From Psychrosphaera haliotis (GTDB taxonomy: Bacteria > Pseudomonadota > Gammaproteobacteria > Enterobacterales > Alteromonadaceae): 64,000 nt of DNA. Below, piece after piece: positions 27,442 through 35,164 of this stretch (positions are counted from its first letter, which is position 1; each line of letters opens with the position of its first letter). Location of the stretch: assembly GCF_039523615.1 (NCBI RefSeq), contig NZ_BAAAFQ010000011.1, positions 62,001 to 126,000 on the forward strand. Reading direction: 5' to 3'. The position numbers were made by a program, and so were the translations under genes. The notes under the pieces were generated by a model that saw only the letters and a list, made by a program, of their open reading frames with translations, was not told the DNA's origin and made no database searches.

Positions 27442-28020
27442 ATGTTTGATAATTTCGAATTAATTAGTCGCCTGCATGACAAAGTTTCTGAATTTGAAAC
27501 GCAGTACGTTCAAAACATTGCCTCATACTTTACTAGTGGATTAGCCGGCTATAACAACCTTCAATATTTTGTTGCTCAGTCCCAAAATAAAACTCTCGAA
27601 CTGCCAGGGCCAAGTAACCTGGAGTATTTTTCATCTGAAGTGAAACAAAAGTTGCCCGACTTACTAAATGAATTTCAGCCTTATTTAACGACTTATAATC
27701 AATTTTATGAAGAGTTACTTACCTTATTAACCAAGCATGACCCTTATTATCGAACGACCTTGGATATGAGCCGAGATGAACTTAAATCGGAATACGGAAA
27801 TTGTGTCTTGGAATTTTCGGCATGGCCGCAAAATGCTATTATCTATTTCCAATATCACGAACCAATTACGTTTGAGCCTGAGTACAAAGTTGAGGAATTA
27901 AAAGCATTAGATGCTGAACTGCAGCAGCTATATAAGTCTGTGATTGAAACTATTGCGGAGAGGCATTCTGAATTAATTCAAAGTTATTCTAATGGCGATT
28001 TCCAAGAAGCAAAGGCCTAA
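27442..28020 (+). CDS. Unknown acidic helical protein
   Basis: I chose the ATG at 27442, which has AAAGGA 8 bases before it, over an upstream TTG. The 192-residue product is acidic and mainly helical, with no signal peptide, membrane helix or recognisable motif. Aromatic-rich patches ('YFTSGLAGYNNLQYF', 'AIIYFQYHEP') suggest a globular fold. It is divergent from the BrxR/CapW-like gene and followed after 44 bases by a small zinc-finger gene on the same strand. It could belong to the same accessory module, but nothing in the sequence shows its role. Confidence 0.65.
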   Translation: MFDNFELISRLHDKVSEFETQYVQNIASYFTSGLAGYNNLQYFVAQSQNKTLELPGPSNLEYFSSEVKQKLPDLLNEFQPYLTTYNQFYEELLTLLTKHDPYYRTTLDMSRDELKSEYGNCVLEFSAWPQNAIIYFQYHEPITFEPEYKVEELKALDAELQQLYKSVIETIAERHSELIQSYSNGDFQEAKA

Positions 28021-28064
28021 ACTGAACGTTTAATTAACAGTACATTTCACTCAAGGAAATAAAT

Positions 28065-28703
28065 TTGAAAGCTCTGAGTTGCCAACTTTGCCAAAAAATA
28101 ATTCCTGAAAAGGACTTGTTTCATCACTTAGTGAAAGTTCATAAGTGGAAAGTACATATAGAGCGAAAAGACCAGAGTGAGCCCAAAGACACCGTTAGTA
28201 AAGCCAACAAAACCTTGAAGAAAAAAAAAGGACTTTGGCAAAAGTCTCCAGAACTTTTAACCTGCCCCCATTGCGAGAAGCGTTTCAAACTTAAGCAGGT
28301 ACTAATTGATCATATTCAAAAATGTTCTGCTAAGAAAACAGAATCAAATACTAAAGGAGTTACAAACAAAGTAATTGGCAATGGGTTTTCATATGAATGG
28401 GCTAGTAAACAAAAATTAGATAAAAAGTTCGAAGGTGTGATGTCTAAATTAGCTTTGGAAAAGGATATCGAATACCTATCAAAAGAAATCAACTCTTTAG
28501 TTGCTCGACTAAATACTGATCCTAATGACTCTAAAGCTCAAAATAGACTTATATTAGTTGCCAAAGCCAAAAAGAGTATTCTAAAAAAGCAAAAGAAGAC
28601 AAAATCTAACAACAAGAAGAAAGGTAAACAAAATTCTAATCTAAAAACAGACGCAATGGATTATAGGGTACCTGGCAGCTGGGGAGCTGGTAAAAATCGA
28701 TAG
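28065..28703 (+). CDS. Protein with two C2H2-like zinc-finger motifs and basic tail
   Basis: The 212-residue product begins with TTG, supported by an upstream AAGGAA. CQLC at 6-9 with a following H-x3-4-H pattern (HHLVKVH), and CPHC near residue 67 with later His and Cys residues, look like two C2H2-type fingers. These are common in eukaryotes and occur sporadically in bacteria, often in DNA- or RNA-binding proteins. Residues 150-200 are extremely Lys-rich. It lies just before the tRNA gene and probably belongs to the accessory region. Its function is unknown. Confidence 0.65.
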   Translation: MKALSCQLCQKIIPEKDLFHHLVKVHKWKVHIERKDQSEPKDTVSKANKTLKKKKGLWQKSPELLTCPHCEKRFKLKQVLIDHIQKCSAKKTESNTKGVTNKVIGNGFSYEWASKQKLDKKFEGVMSKLALEKDIEYLSKEINSLVARLNTDPNDSKAQNRLILVAKAKKSILKKQKKTKSNNKKKGKQNSNLKTDAMDYRVPGSWGAGKNR

Positions 28704-28811
28704 AATTGCTTACTCGATAAAAATTTGGTCACACATTGGTCACAGAGCCAATTTTCAGCGAATTTTGGCCACAAGGTTTGCGGACATTGTTACGGTTGGA
28801 AATTTTAAGCA
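28704..28811. repeat. Three TTGGTCACA-like direct repeats beside the tRNA gene
   Basis: TTGGTCACA occurs at 28725-28733 and 28736-28744, and TTGGCCACA at 28765-28773, all in the short gap between the zinc-finger gene and the tRNA 3' end. Repeats of this kind beside a tRNA 3' end can be integrase arm-type sites. No integrase gene is in the window. Confidence 0.45.
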
Positions 28812-28886
28812 TGGCGCTCCCGACAGGAATCGAACCTGTAACTTATCTTCCGGAGAGACACGTGAGATCCATTTCACCACGGGAGC
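28812..28886 (-). tRNA. tRNA-Arg (anticodon CCG), CCA encoded
   Basis: The minus strand folds as a complete tRNA. The acceptor stem is GCTCCCG/CGGGAGC, the D stem GTGA/TCAC, the anticodon stem TGTCT/AGATA (one G-U pair) with loop CTCCGGA, a 4-base variable loop follows, and the T stem ACAGG/CCTGT encloses TTCGATT. The discriminator G is followed by encoded CCA. Anticodon CCG reads the Arg codon CGG. Its 3' end faces the accessory island, as expected for an integration site. Confidence 0.9.
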
Positions 28887-29258
28887 GTTTACTAACTTTT
28901 TTGCGTTTTCGACCTTGCGTCGAGGTGTTTCAAATTTGCTGCATTTTCGCCAAAATGACGTAACCCTCAATTTGGGTTTGGCCAAATGGCGTAACCTCCT
29001 CAGAGATACGTCATGTTGGTTTCACTAGGAAAGCATCAAATGACTTATTGCTAGTTATGGCCGCGCTTAAGGCGCTGCTAATTAGCGTCGTGAATCATAC
29101 GCATTTTACAAGAATGAGTCTAGCGCGTTGGTTTTTAGACGGTTAATTTTTAATCTTGGTTAAAATATGGTAAAAAAAAGGTCATGAACTAGTATGGTTT
29201 ACTAAATATCAGCTATAGTTTTATTAAATTTTATACAATTACTTTCAGGAGATAGCCA
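28887..29258. other. Gap between tRNA-Arg and small HTH gene
   Basis: About 370 bases with no supported gene. The tRNA promoter should lie just above 28887. Two imperfect copies of GCCAAAATGACGTAACC occur near 28950 and 28980. The end of the gap has a good CAGGAGA ribosome site for the HTH gene at 29259. Confidence 0.45.
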
Positions 29259-29441
29259 ATGTCATTAATGACGGTGGATGAAGTTGCAGAATTTTTAGGT
29301 GTTAAAGACGTACGAGTAATCCGATTAGAGCGTGAGCATTTATTGCGCGCTGCAGATAAAGATGACGATGGTAACCCGTTATTTGATCAAACTGATGTAG
29401 AGAAGTACAAAGAGATTGCACAACGACTTGGTGGAATCTAA
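29259..29441 (+). CDS. Small MerR-like helix-turn-helix protein
   Basis: The 60-residue protein 'MTVDEVAEFLGV...' is a single winged-helix of the MerR/excisionase type. It has a first helix, a 'VAEFLGVKDVRVIRLEREHLL' recognition unit and a short acidic wing ending in 'FDQTDVEKY'. A CAGGAGA ribosome site precedes the ATG. Proteins of this size act as excisionases or local DNA-binding factors. It stands alone between the tRNA and the thiamine operon. Confidence 0.75.
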   Translation: MSLMTVDEVAEFLGVKDVRVIRLEREHLLRAADKDDDGNPLFDQTDVEKYKEIAQRLGGI

Positions 29442-29448
29442 GTCGTTA

Positions 29449-30298
29449 TTAAAACTGCTGGATTATCGATTTCATATCTTGAGTAAGATTTCGATAATCT
29501 AACGTTTTAAATTCATTCTGTACTGACCAATCCATAGTCACAAGCCAATAATAAACTAGCCAATATTCAGCTTCGCTTAAGAATAAGTGGCAGTTGTAAT
29601 TGGCTACTTGGCAATATTGTTCCAGCAACTCGCTAAATTCCGTTCTTGATAATGCGTGCTCAACGGCAAGCGCCGCTAAGTCCCAACGAACATCGCCAAT
29701 TGCAGCAAATTCCCAGTCTATTAAACCCACTTTTTTATCATTTGTTAGGTAAATATTACCTTGTGATAAATCGCCATGTAAAACGCCCTGAAACGCACTG
29801 TCCGTTATACTTAATTCAATTTGCTGTAGCTTTTCATAAACCTGAGATGGACTATTTGGTAGGTATGCGTCAACTAACGGTGTTACGGCTGGCAGTGTTA
29901 GCTCCACAAGTTGTGGCCACTGCGGCATTGTATGGACTTGCCTTAAAGCCCGTACGACTAACTCGTTGTTGTTGCTCGTGCTATTACTATTACTATTACT
30001 ATTACTATTACTATTACTATTACTATTACTATTACTANAGTAATGCAAAATTTTGGTTGTCGTATTCAAATATTAAAACTTTTGGTACTGAGGCTTGAGG
30101 GATTAATCTTGAGTCAATATTAGCAACAGATGTTTCATGAAAATGCGGTGAGTGTGGTAATTGCTTTAAAAACCAAACGGAATCATCTTGAAGGTGTATT
30201 TTAAACACGCTGTTACGCGCTTCTTTTTTCGGTTCAAATGAAATCACCAAGCTACCAAGCAGCTCAGTGATTTTTTCTAATACGCCTGTTTTATCCAA
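29449..30298 (-). CDS. Thiamine kinase-like aminoglycoside/choline kinase-fold protein, frame broken at one N
   Basis: The C-terminal part has the kinase-fold catalytic loop HGDLSQGN and the metal motif LIDWEFA. The N-terminal part ('FEPKKEARNSVFKIH') carries the ATP-binding lobe. The two parts are in different frames that meet at the ambiguous base 30038; dropping that base joins them cleanly, so an assembly error is likelier than a true frameshift. Between the lobes lies a hexanucleotide repeat giving a Ser-Asn tract. I prefer the TTG start at 30298, which overlaps the transporter stop; an ATG at 30361 lies further inside the transporter gene. In a TPP-riboswitch operon the likely role is thiamine phosphorylation. 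Confidence 0.75.
29985..30037. repeat. ATTACT hexanucleotide microsatellite within kinase gene
   Basis: About eight to nine near-perfect tandem copies of a CTATTA-type hexamer end at the N at 30038. On the coding strand they encode alternating Ser-Asn. Because the unit is a multiple of three, copy-number change would lengthen the tract without shifting frame. Confidence 0.9.
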
Positions 30299-30920
30299 GC
30301 GTTGTTGCCTGCTTTTTATCGCCAATGGGCTTGTCTTGTAATTCGTCTCGCCACTCCACATAACCTTTTAACGCTAAGAAAGTATAAAGTACGAATAAAG
30401 CCGCAGTTGGCAAGTATCCAGTTTGGTAATAAAGGTAAATAGACGCTACATCTATAAATAACCAGTACAGCCAGTTCTCCAATACTTTTTGCGTCACCAT
30501 ATAAGTTGTATATACAGCAAAGCAAGTAGTGAAAGAGTCTAAATAGGCCATTTTTTGAGTGGTGTACTCATCGGCTAAAAAGCCAACCACTAAACTTATA
30601 ATAGTTAATACAACCACTATTTTTGTGTGTTTGTTCAATGACCAAGACACGACAGGCTTAGTATTAGATTCCTCTAAACCACCGTTCCATTGCCACCAGC
30701 CATAAATAGCCATTAATAAATAATAAAAGTTCAGCGCACTTTCAAGCAACAAAGCACCCTGCCAAAATAGATTCATATAAATTAGCGTGCTTACAAAAGC
30801 AGCTGGCCAACACCAGCTACTTTGCTTGATCGCTAGCAACAAATACATCAATCCTGTTGCAACGCCAATGTATTCCCACACGGACATTGCATTAAAACCT
30901 GTTAACAGTTGTTCCATCAT
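30291..30920 (-). CDS. pnuT: PnuC/PnuT-family transporter, probably for thiamine
   Basis: The 209-residue protein has about seven hydrophobic segments and PnuC hallmarks such as 'QSSWCWPAAFVSTLIYMNLFW', a 'YGWWQW' helix and a late 'DVASIYLYYQTGYL' segment. PnuC proteins carry nicotinamide riboside, but members inside TPP-riboswitch operons (called PnuT) carry thiamine. Here the operon context with a riboswitch, TonB receptor, YkoF-like protein and kinase favours thiamine. It starts 20 bases after the YkoF-like gene and its stop overlaps the kinase start. The gene name depends on context, not on the sequence alone. Confidence 0.85.
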   Translation of the reverse strand: MMEQLLTGFNAMSVWEYIGVATGLMYLLLAIKQSSWCWPAAFVSTLIYMNLFWQGALLLESALNFYYLLMAIYGWWQWNGGLEESNTKPVVSWSLNKHTKIVVVLTIISLVVGFLADEYTTQKMAYLDSFTTCFAVYTTYMVTQKVLENWLYWLFIDVASIYLYYQTGYLPTAALFVLYTFLALKGYVEWRDELQDKPIGDKKQATTLG

Positions 30921-30939
30921 AACGGTCTACCTAGTTTGA

Positions 30940-31206
30940 TTATTTATTGCCGTATTTGGCCTGTAAATCTCCAGGAATAAATTTGCATACAAAGATACTC
31001 GTGCCGTGTTTCTCAAAGCTTGTTTTAAGCTCTTTGTTTAAAGCATTTGTCACTGTATCAAAATCACCAAATAGTTGGGTGCTCATGTAATTTGTGATCA
31101 CACTGATGTCTTCGTACGCATTAATACGGTCAATAAAATCTTGAATCGCCGCAACGTAATCGCCTTCAGTTAGTGGATACTTACTTATTTCTACACTTAG
31201 TTTCAT
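30940..31206 (-). CDS. YkoF-like thiamine/HMP-binding protein
   Basis: The 88-residue protein has a ferredoxin-like alternating strand-helix pattern ('MKLSVEISKYPL', 'DFIDRINAY', 'TSIFVCKFIPGD'). This matches the small YkoF/YqgV-type family of thiamine- or hydroxymethylpyrimidine-binding domains. It lies 11 bases after the TonB receptor gene in a TPP-riboswitch operon, which supports a ligand-binding role in thiamine uptake. It has no signal peptide, so it acts in the cytoplasm. Confidence 0.7.
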   Translation of the reverse strand: MKLSVEISKYPLTEGDYVAAIQDFIDRINAYEDISVITNYMSTQLFGDFDTVTNALNKELKTSFEKHGTSIFVCKFIPGDLQAKYGNK

Positions 31207-31217
31207 AATAGTCTCTC

Positions 31218-33347
31218 CTAAAATAACACGTCTAACTTAAGGCCAAATACACTTGGCTCACCTAGCTGCTCATATGACTTTGCAACCCAACCATCTCGTG
31301 GATCGTTACCAAAGTAAAATCCGCGAACTCCATAGTCTTTATCACCAAGGTTACGACCCCATAGTGTTACGTCAAAATTGTCACCTTGATAAGTTACTGA
31401 CATGTTTACTAGGTTAATGGCTTGTGACTTTTCATCGTGACTAAAAGAGTAATAGTACTCATCACGACCATTAACTGACGTATTCCACGTAATTCTATCC
31501 GCAACCTGCCAATTGAAGCCAAGCTGATATTGATAGCTTGGTGCGTGTGCCTGTTCACGTCCGTTGATATTTACGCGCACGTCTTCCCATGTTTCAGGAT
31601 CAGTCTCTAAGCGGTACATGTCATCAATTTCAGTACTTAACAACGAAACGCCTGCAAATACCGACACGTTTTGATTTAGTTGATATTGAATATTTGTTTC
31701 AACACCATAGTTAGCACCATTTGGCGTATTAGAAACATAACCTACAAACTCTGGTTGCTCACCTAATTCACGAACTTCCGCTTCATTGGTAAACCACTGC
31801 TTGATTTGCATGTCGTGTCGGCTAGAGTAAAACACTACGGCACTGGCTTTTACACCACGGTCTGTATTGTTGTAACGCATACCTAATTCAACGTTGTTTA
31901 ATACTTCTGGATCAAAGCTACCATTCTCTCGAAGTAAATTGTAGTAACGCTCTAGGCCTGGTTCGTTTAATTTACTTAAAGCTTCGCCGTTAGCACCACC
32001 AGACTTAAATCCACGACTTAAACGTGTATAAACCATAGTGTTTTCGTCATACTGTTTGGTCGCCGTTAAATGGCCGCCAATCATAGTGTCCGAGGTACTT
32101 TCGTTGACTAAGTTAGAGTCTGAATAGTCGCCATCGTGGTTTTCGATTCGTAAACCTGCAGAAATATTAATGTCGTTTGTTAGCGCATAACGTTTTTCAC
32201 CATAAATAGCGGCGTTTGTTTGCTCATAGTTACTAACAAAGTTATTTGATAACCAAGTGTATTCACGTGTTAAATCAACGTCTTTAGATTGAAAATAAAC
32301 ACCGGCAACCCAGCTTTTATCTTTGCTTACAAACCTGATATCTGCTTGATTTGCTACACGGTCACGCACATAGTTGTCGATGGACGAATAACCATCTTCG
32401 TGAATGCCAACAAATGTCCAATCTTCGTCATAACCGTAGGCTAAGTCTGAATCGCTATGACTTAACATCACGGTAAGGTCGGTGTTTTCAAATCCGGTAT
32501 ACGTTGTATTAACACCTAATGCTAAAGTCTCTTGTTTATCTTCGCCAGGCTCGTCCGACAATGTTGTACGGTCTTGGTCTAGTGAAAATGCGTCATAACC
32601 GTTATCAATGTCAAAGTAATGCAAAACAAACTGTGAAGTCACTTCGTTGTTAAACTCTACATCTAACAAGCCTCTAAACGACAATTCATTAATGTCATTT
32701 GTATCGTCTTTGTTCAGTGTTTTGTTTTCAACAAAGCCGTCACTTGTTAGCTGGTTTAACGAAAAACGCCCTTGTACATCAGAATTGAATTCCGTGCCTG
32801 CGGCAATACCTACATTAAACAAGCCGTAATTACCGGCTTCTACACGAAAGCGGTTAGCGGCGTTTTCTTGAGGTTGCGTGCTATACATATTAATGAAGCC
32901 GGCCATTGCGTTTGCTCCAACGCTACTACCTTGTGGCCCTTTGTAAACTTCTACTTGGCCAATATCAAACAAGCCAGCGGCGGTACCAATACCCGAGTAA
33001 TCAATACCGTCTATCGCCATACCAACAGATGGGTTTATTGGATCAACAAACTGGCTACGTTCGCCAATGCCTCTAATTTGGATAAAACGAGCACGAGAAG
33101 CACCTGCGGCAAAGTTCACATTACCAAGTTGCTGTAATGCGTCTTGTAAATGGCTAGCGCCTGATTGCTCTAAGCTTTCTTGCGTTAAAACTTGCAACGA
33201 ATTTGCGGCTTTGCTTTCTGGAGTGGGTAAAAGTTCACCCTTTACTTCAATGGTTTCAATAGCGTTGTTTTTGCTTGTTGGCTCTGCGGCCAAACTGAAA
33301 AACGGAAGTGCGGTTAATACTGCAATTGCAGTTTTATTAAGTGTCAT
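31218..33347 (-). CDS. TonB-dependent outer-membrane receptor, thiamine-regulated
   Basis: I chose the ATG at 33347 (709 residues), since the upstream 30 bases do not look like a signal peptide and MTLNKTAIAVLTALPF does. A plug domain follows ('SLQVLTQESL...QIRGIGERSQF', then 'DGIDYSGIGTA' and 'VEVYKGPQGSSVGANAMAG'). After it comes a barrel of alternating strands ending with an aromatic residue (LDVLF), as usual for outer-membrane insertion. The TPP riboswitch directly upstream and downstream thiamine genes make thiamine or a precursor the likely ligand. Confidence 0.88.
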   Translation of the reverse strand: MTLNKTAIAVLTALPFFSLAAEPTSKNNAIETIEVKGELLPTPESKAANSLQVLTQESLEQSGASHLQDALQQLGNVNFAAGASRARFIQIRGIGERSQFVDPINPSVGMAIDGIDYSGIGTAAGLFDIGQVEVYKGPQGSSVGANAMAGFINMYSTQPQENAANRFRVEAGNYGLFNVGIAAGTEFNSDVQGRFSLNQLTSDGFVENKTLNKDDTNDINELSFRGLLDVEFNNEVTSQFVLHYFDIDNGYDAFSLDQDRTTLSDEPGEDKQETLALGVNTTYTGFENTDLTVMLSHSDSDLAYGYDEDWTFVGIHEDGYSSIDNYVRDRVANQADIRFVSKDKSWVAGVYFQSKDVDLTREYTWLSNNFVSNYEQTNAAIYGEKRYALTNDINISAGLRIENHDGDYSDSNLVNESTSDTMIGGHLTATKQYDENTMVYTRLSRGFKSGGANGEALSKLNEPGLERYYNLLRENGSFDPEVLNNVELGMRYNNTDRGVKASAVVFYSSRHDMQIKQWFTNEAEVRELGEQPEFVGYVSNTPNGANYGVETNIQYQLNQNVSVFAGVSLLSTEIDDMYRLETDPETWEDVRVNINGREQAHAPSYQYQLGFNWQVADRITWNTSVNGRDEYYYSFSHDEKSQAINLVNMSVTYQGDNFDVTLWGRNLGDKDYGVRGFYFGNDPRDGWVAKSYEQLGEPSVFGLKLDVLF

Positions 33348-33412
33348 ATTTGGATCTCTTGTAGATAAAATTAACAAAAGACCCGGTCGTAAGCGCGAGT
33401 AGTCCTGGATTT

Positions 33413-33502
33413 ACCATCCCTACGCCGGTACAAGCCGGATCAGGTTCTAAGGGTCCGATTAACGTCTCAGTATGTCGCTTTTACACGCATACACCCCTTG
33501 GT
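33413..33502 (-). ncRNA. TPP (thiamine pyrophosphate) riboswitch
   Basis: On the minus strand the conserved blocks GGGGTG, CTGAGA, ACCCTTAGAACCTGATC and GCGTAGGGA occur in order and spacing of the THI element, closed by ACCA/TGGT as P1. It lies about 65 bases before the TonB receptor start, so it should turn the thiamine uptake operon off when TPP is high. Confidence 0.93.
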
Positions 33503-33549
33503 GTTTCGGGCGCCATTCTATTGATTTAAATAAAAAATGCTAGCCCTGT

Positions 33550-34014
33550 TTAATTTAAAATCATTCCAATGTGTGGAATATCATCTTCTAAATACATTTC
33601 TGTCACGGTTTCAAAACCCACAGATTCATAAAAATTTTCTAAATGTTGTTGTGCCGAAATTTTGCATTTTGTCGTTGGCCACAAACGCTGAACCTCCGCT
33701 ATTGCTGCTTCCATCATTGGCGCTGCTAACTTCTTTCCTCGGTATGAATCGGTAATTAATACTCGGCCAATGGCACAGTACTCATCATACGCAATCCCTT
33801 TTGCAATAAGCCTACAAGTTCCAACCAATTGGTCACCGTCATAAGCAAAAAGTTGATAACAATCAGGTAGTTTATCAACGCCATCCATATCTGAATAGAT
33901 ACAGGTCTGCTCTACTACAAATACGTCTGAACGTGCCTGCAAAATGTCATACAGCTCGGTCACTGTGAGTTCGGCAAACGCTTTTATCTGCCATTGGATA
34001 TTACGATCGGTCAT
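33550..34014 (-). CDS. elaA: ElaA-family GNAT acetyltransferase
   Basis: The 154-residue protein is of ElaA length and shows the family start 'LYDILQARSDVFVVEQTC', a 'DGDQLVGTCRL' strand, the acetyl-CoA loop 'SYRGKKLAAPMM' (R/Q-x-x-G-x-G/A-like) and the typical 'HLENFYESVGF' segment. ElaA members acetylate unknown substrates. It is a single gene upstream of and opposite to the DUF3299 gene. No clear ribosome site was identified. Confidence 0.85.
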   Translation of the reverse strand: MTDRNIQWQIKAFAELTVTELYDILQARSDVFVVEQTCIYSDMDGVDKLPDCYQLFAYDGDQLVGTCRLIAKGIAYDEYCAIGRVLITDSYRGKKLAAPMMEAAIAEVQRLWPTTKCKISAQQHLENFYESVGFETVTEMYLEDDIPHIGMILN

Positions 34015-34147
34015 ACATTTAAGTTCTTTTTATTCACTAGTCGATAATGTAACCACGTTTATCGCAAAAATAACAGATAGACTTGGTTTTTTAGCCACCT
34101 GTAAGGTATTCTGCGGCCTCATATTTAATCAATTAGGTTAACGCACT

Positions 34148-34639
34148 ATGACATCACATTTAATTCGCTCTGGTTTTCTTCTCGCATTTTCACTTTTTTT
34201 AATGCCTGCCTTCGCTAATGATGACGTGAAGGAATTAGAGTGGTCTGATTTAGAACCTAAAGATTATGTGAAAGCAATTCCTACCATTGAAGAAATTGGT
34301 CATGCTATGGCCGGTCCTCAATCTATCAATGCCCCCGTTGTAAAAGAACTAGATGGTAAAACCGTTAAAATTCCTGGATTTGTTGTACCGCTTGAAGGTG
34401 AAAATGAATTGGTAACGGAGTTTTTATTGGTTCCGTATTTTGGTGCTTGCGTACACGTTCCACCACCGCCGTCGAATCAAATTATTCATGTCACGTTTAA
34501 AGAAGGTGCGCCAGCCTCGTCAATGTACGACCCAATTTGGGTGACGGGTAAAATAGCGACGGAAACGTGGAGTGGAGAGCTAGCTCAAGTGGGCTATACG
34601 ATGAAAGGCATATCCATTGCCCCTTACGATGACTTTTAA
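34148..34639 (+). CDS. Secreted DUF3299 protein
   Basis: The 163-residue protein has a signal peptide (cleavage probably after AFA, residue 23). The DUF3299 core has 'LEWSDLEP', 'VKIPGFVVPLE', 'FLLVPYFGACVHVPPPP' and 'WVTGKI', all strongly conserved in this periplasmic family. Its function is unknown; links to metal handling or ABC exporters are reported for relatives but are not shown here. It is convergent with the next small gene. Confidence 0.85.
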   Translation: MTSHLIRSGFLLAFSLFLMPAFANDDVKELEWSDLEPKDYVKAIPTIEEIGHAMAGPQSINAPVVKELDGKTVKIPGFVVPLEGENELVTEFLLVPYFGACVHVPPPPSNQIIHVTFKEGAPASSMYDPIWVTGKIATETWSGELAQVGYTMKGISIAPYDDF

Positions 34640-35011
34640 TTAGTCTCGTTTTCGAATAATTTCGTTTTCCAAGTCGGTAAACTGCTCAGTTACTTTTGCA
34701 CAGACAACTCGAACATTGTAAGCCGACATTTTTGGGTTAAATTCACCGTTTTGACAGTAAGTACCATAAAAGGTCATTAAGTCTCTGGAGCTTTTGGTAA
34801 TTTCTTTAACGTATTCCTCTTCGCGAGGCTTAAATGAATCAAATTGCATACTGATTTCATTATAAATACGTTGTGAAACTTTACCTCTTGAGTATTCGCC
34901 TTCAGCAGTTTGGCCAATAAGATTTACGAGGTAGCTTCTAACTTTATTTACTTCAGGGTGATCAACCGTTAATACAGTAATCACTAATATAATAAAAATT
35001 AAGAACTTCAT
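34640..35011 (-). CDS. Small secreted or membrane-anchored protein of unknown function
   Basis: The start at 35011 (MKFLIFIILV) is preferred because GGAG lies about 6 bases before it and the first 20 residues form a hydrophobic signal or anchor. The 123-residue product is otherwise charged, with two Cys residues in the C-terminal half that could form a disulfide in the periplasm. I recognise no family. It is divergent from ccoG. Confidence 0.65.
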   Translation of the reverse strand: MKFLIFIILVITVLTVDHPEVNKVRSYLVNLIGQTAEGEYSRGKVSQRIYNEISMQFDSFKPREEEYVKEITKSSRDLMTFYGTYCQNGEFNPKMSAYNVRVVCAKVTEQFTDLENEIIRKRD

Positions 35012-35164
35012 GGGTACTCCAATTTGAACAACAGCCAATAATTGGCATCAAATTTTAACAAAATGATGATCTATAGAATTAGATCAACGTTTTATAATTT
35101 AGTTTCATTATTATTTCAGTTTCTGACTTATAATTTGTTTTGACATACAGTAGCAGGTAAAACA

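Noticed and set aside
28736..29028. Short open frames across the tRNA gene, one containing T-G-I-E-P-V-T-Y-L
   Set aside because: This is the familiar artefact of translating a tRNA gene; the tRNA folds perfectly and explains the sequence.
29646..30098. Plus-strand frame with a poly-Tyr run
   Set aside because: It is the antisense shadow of the Ser-Asn repeat in the kinase gene and has no ribosome site.
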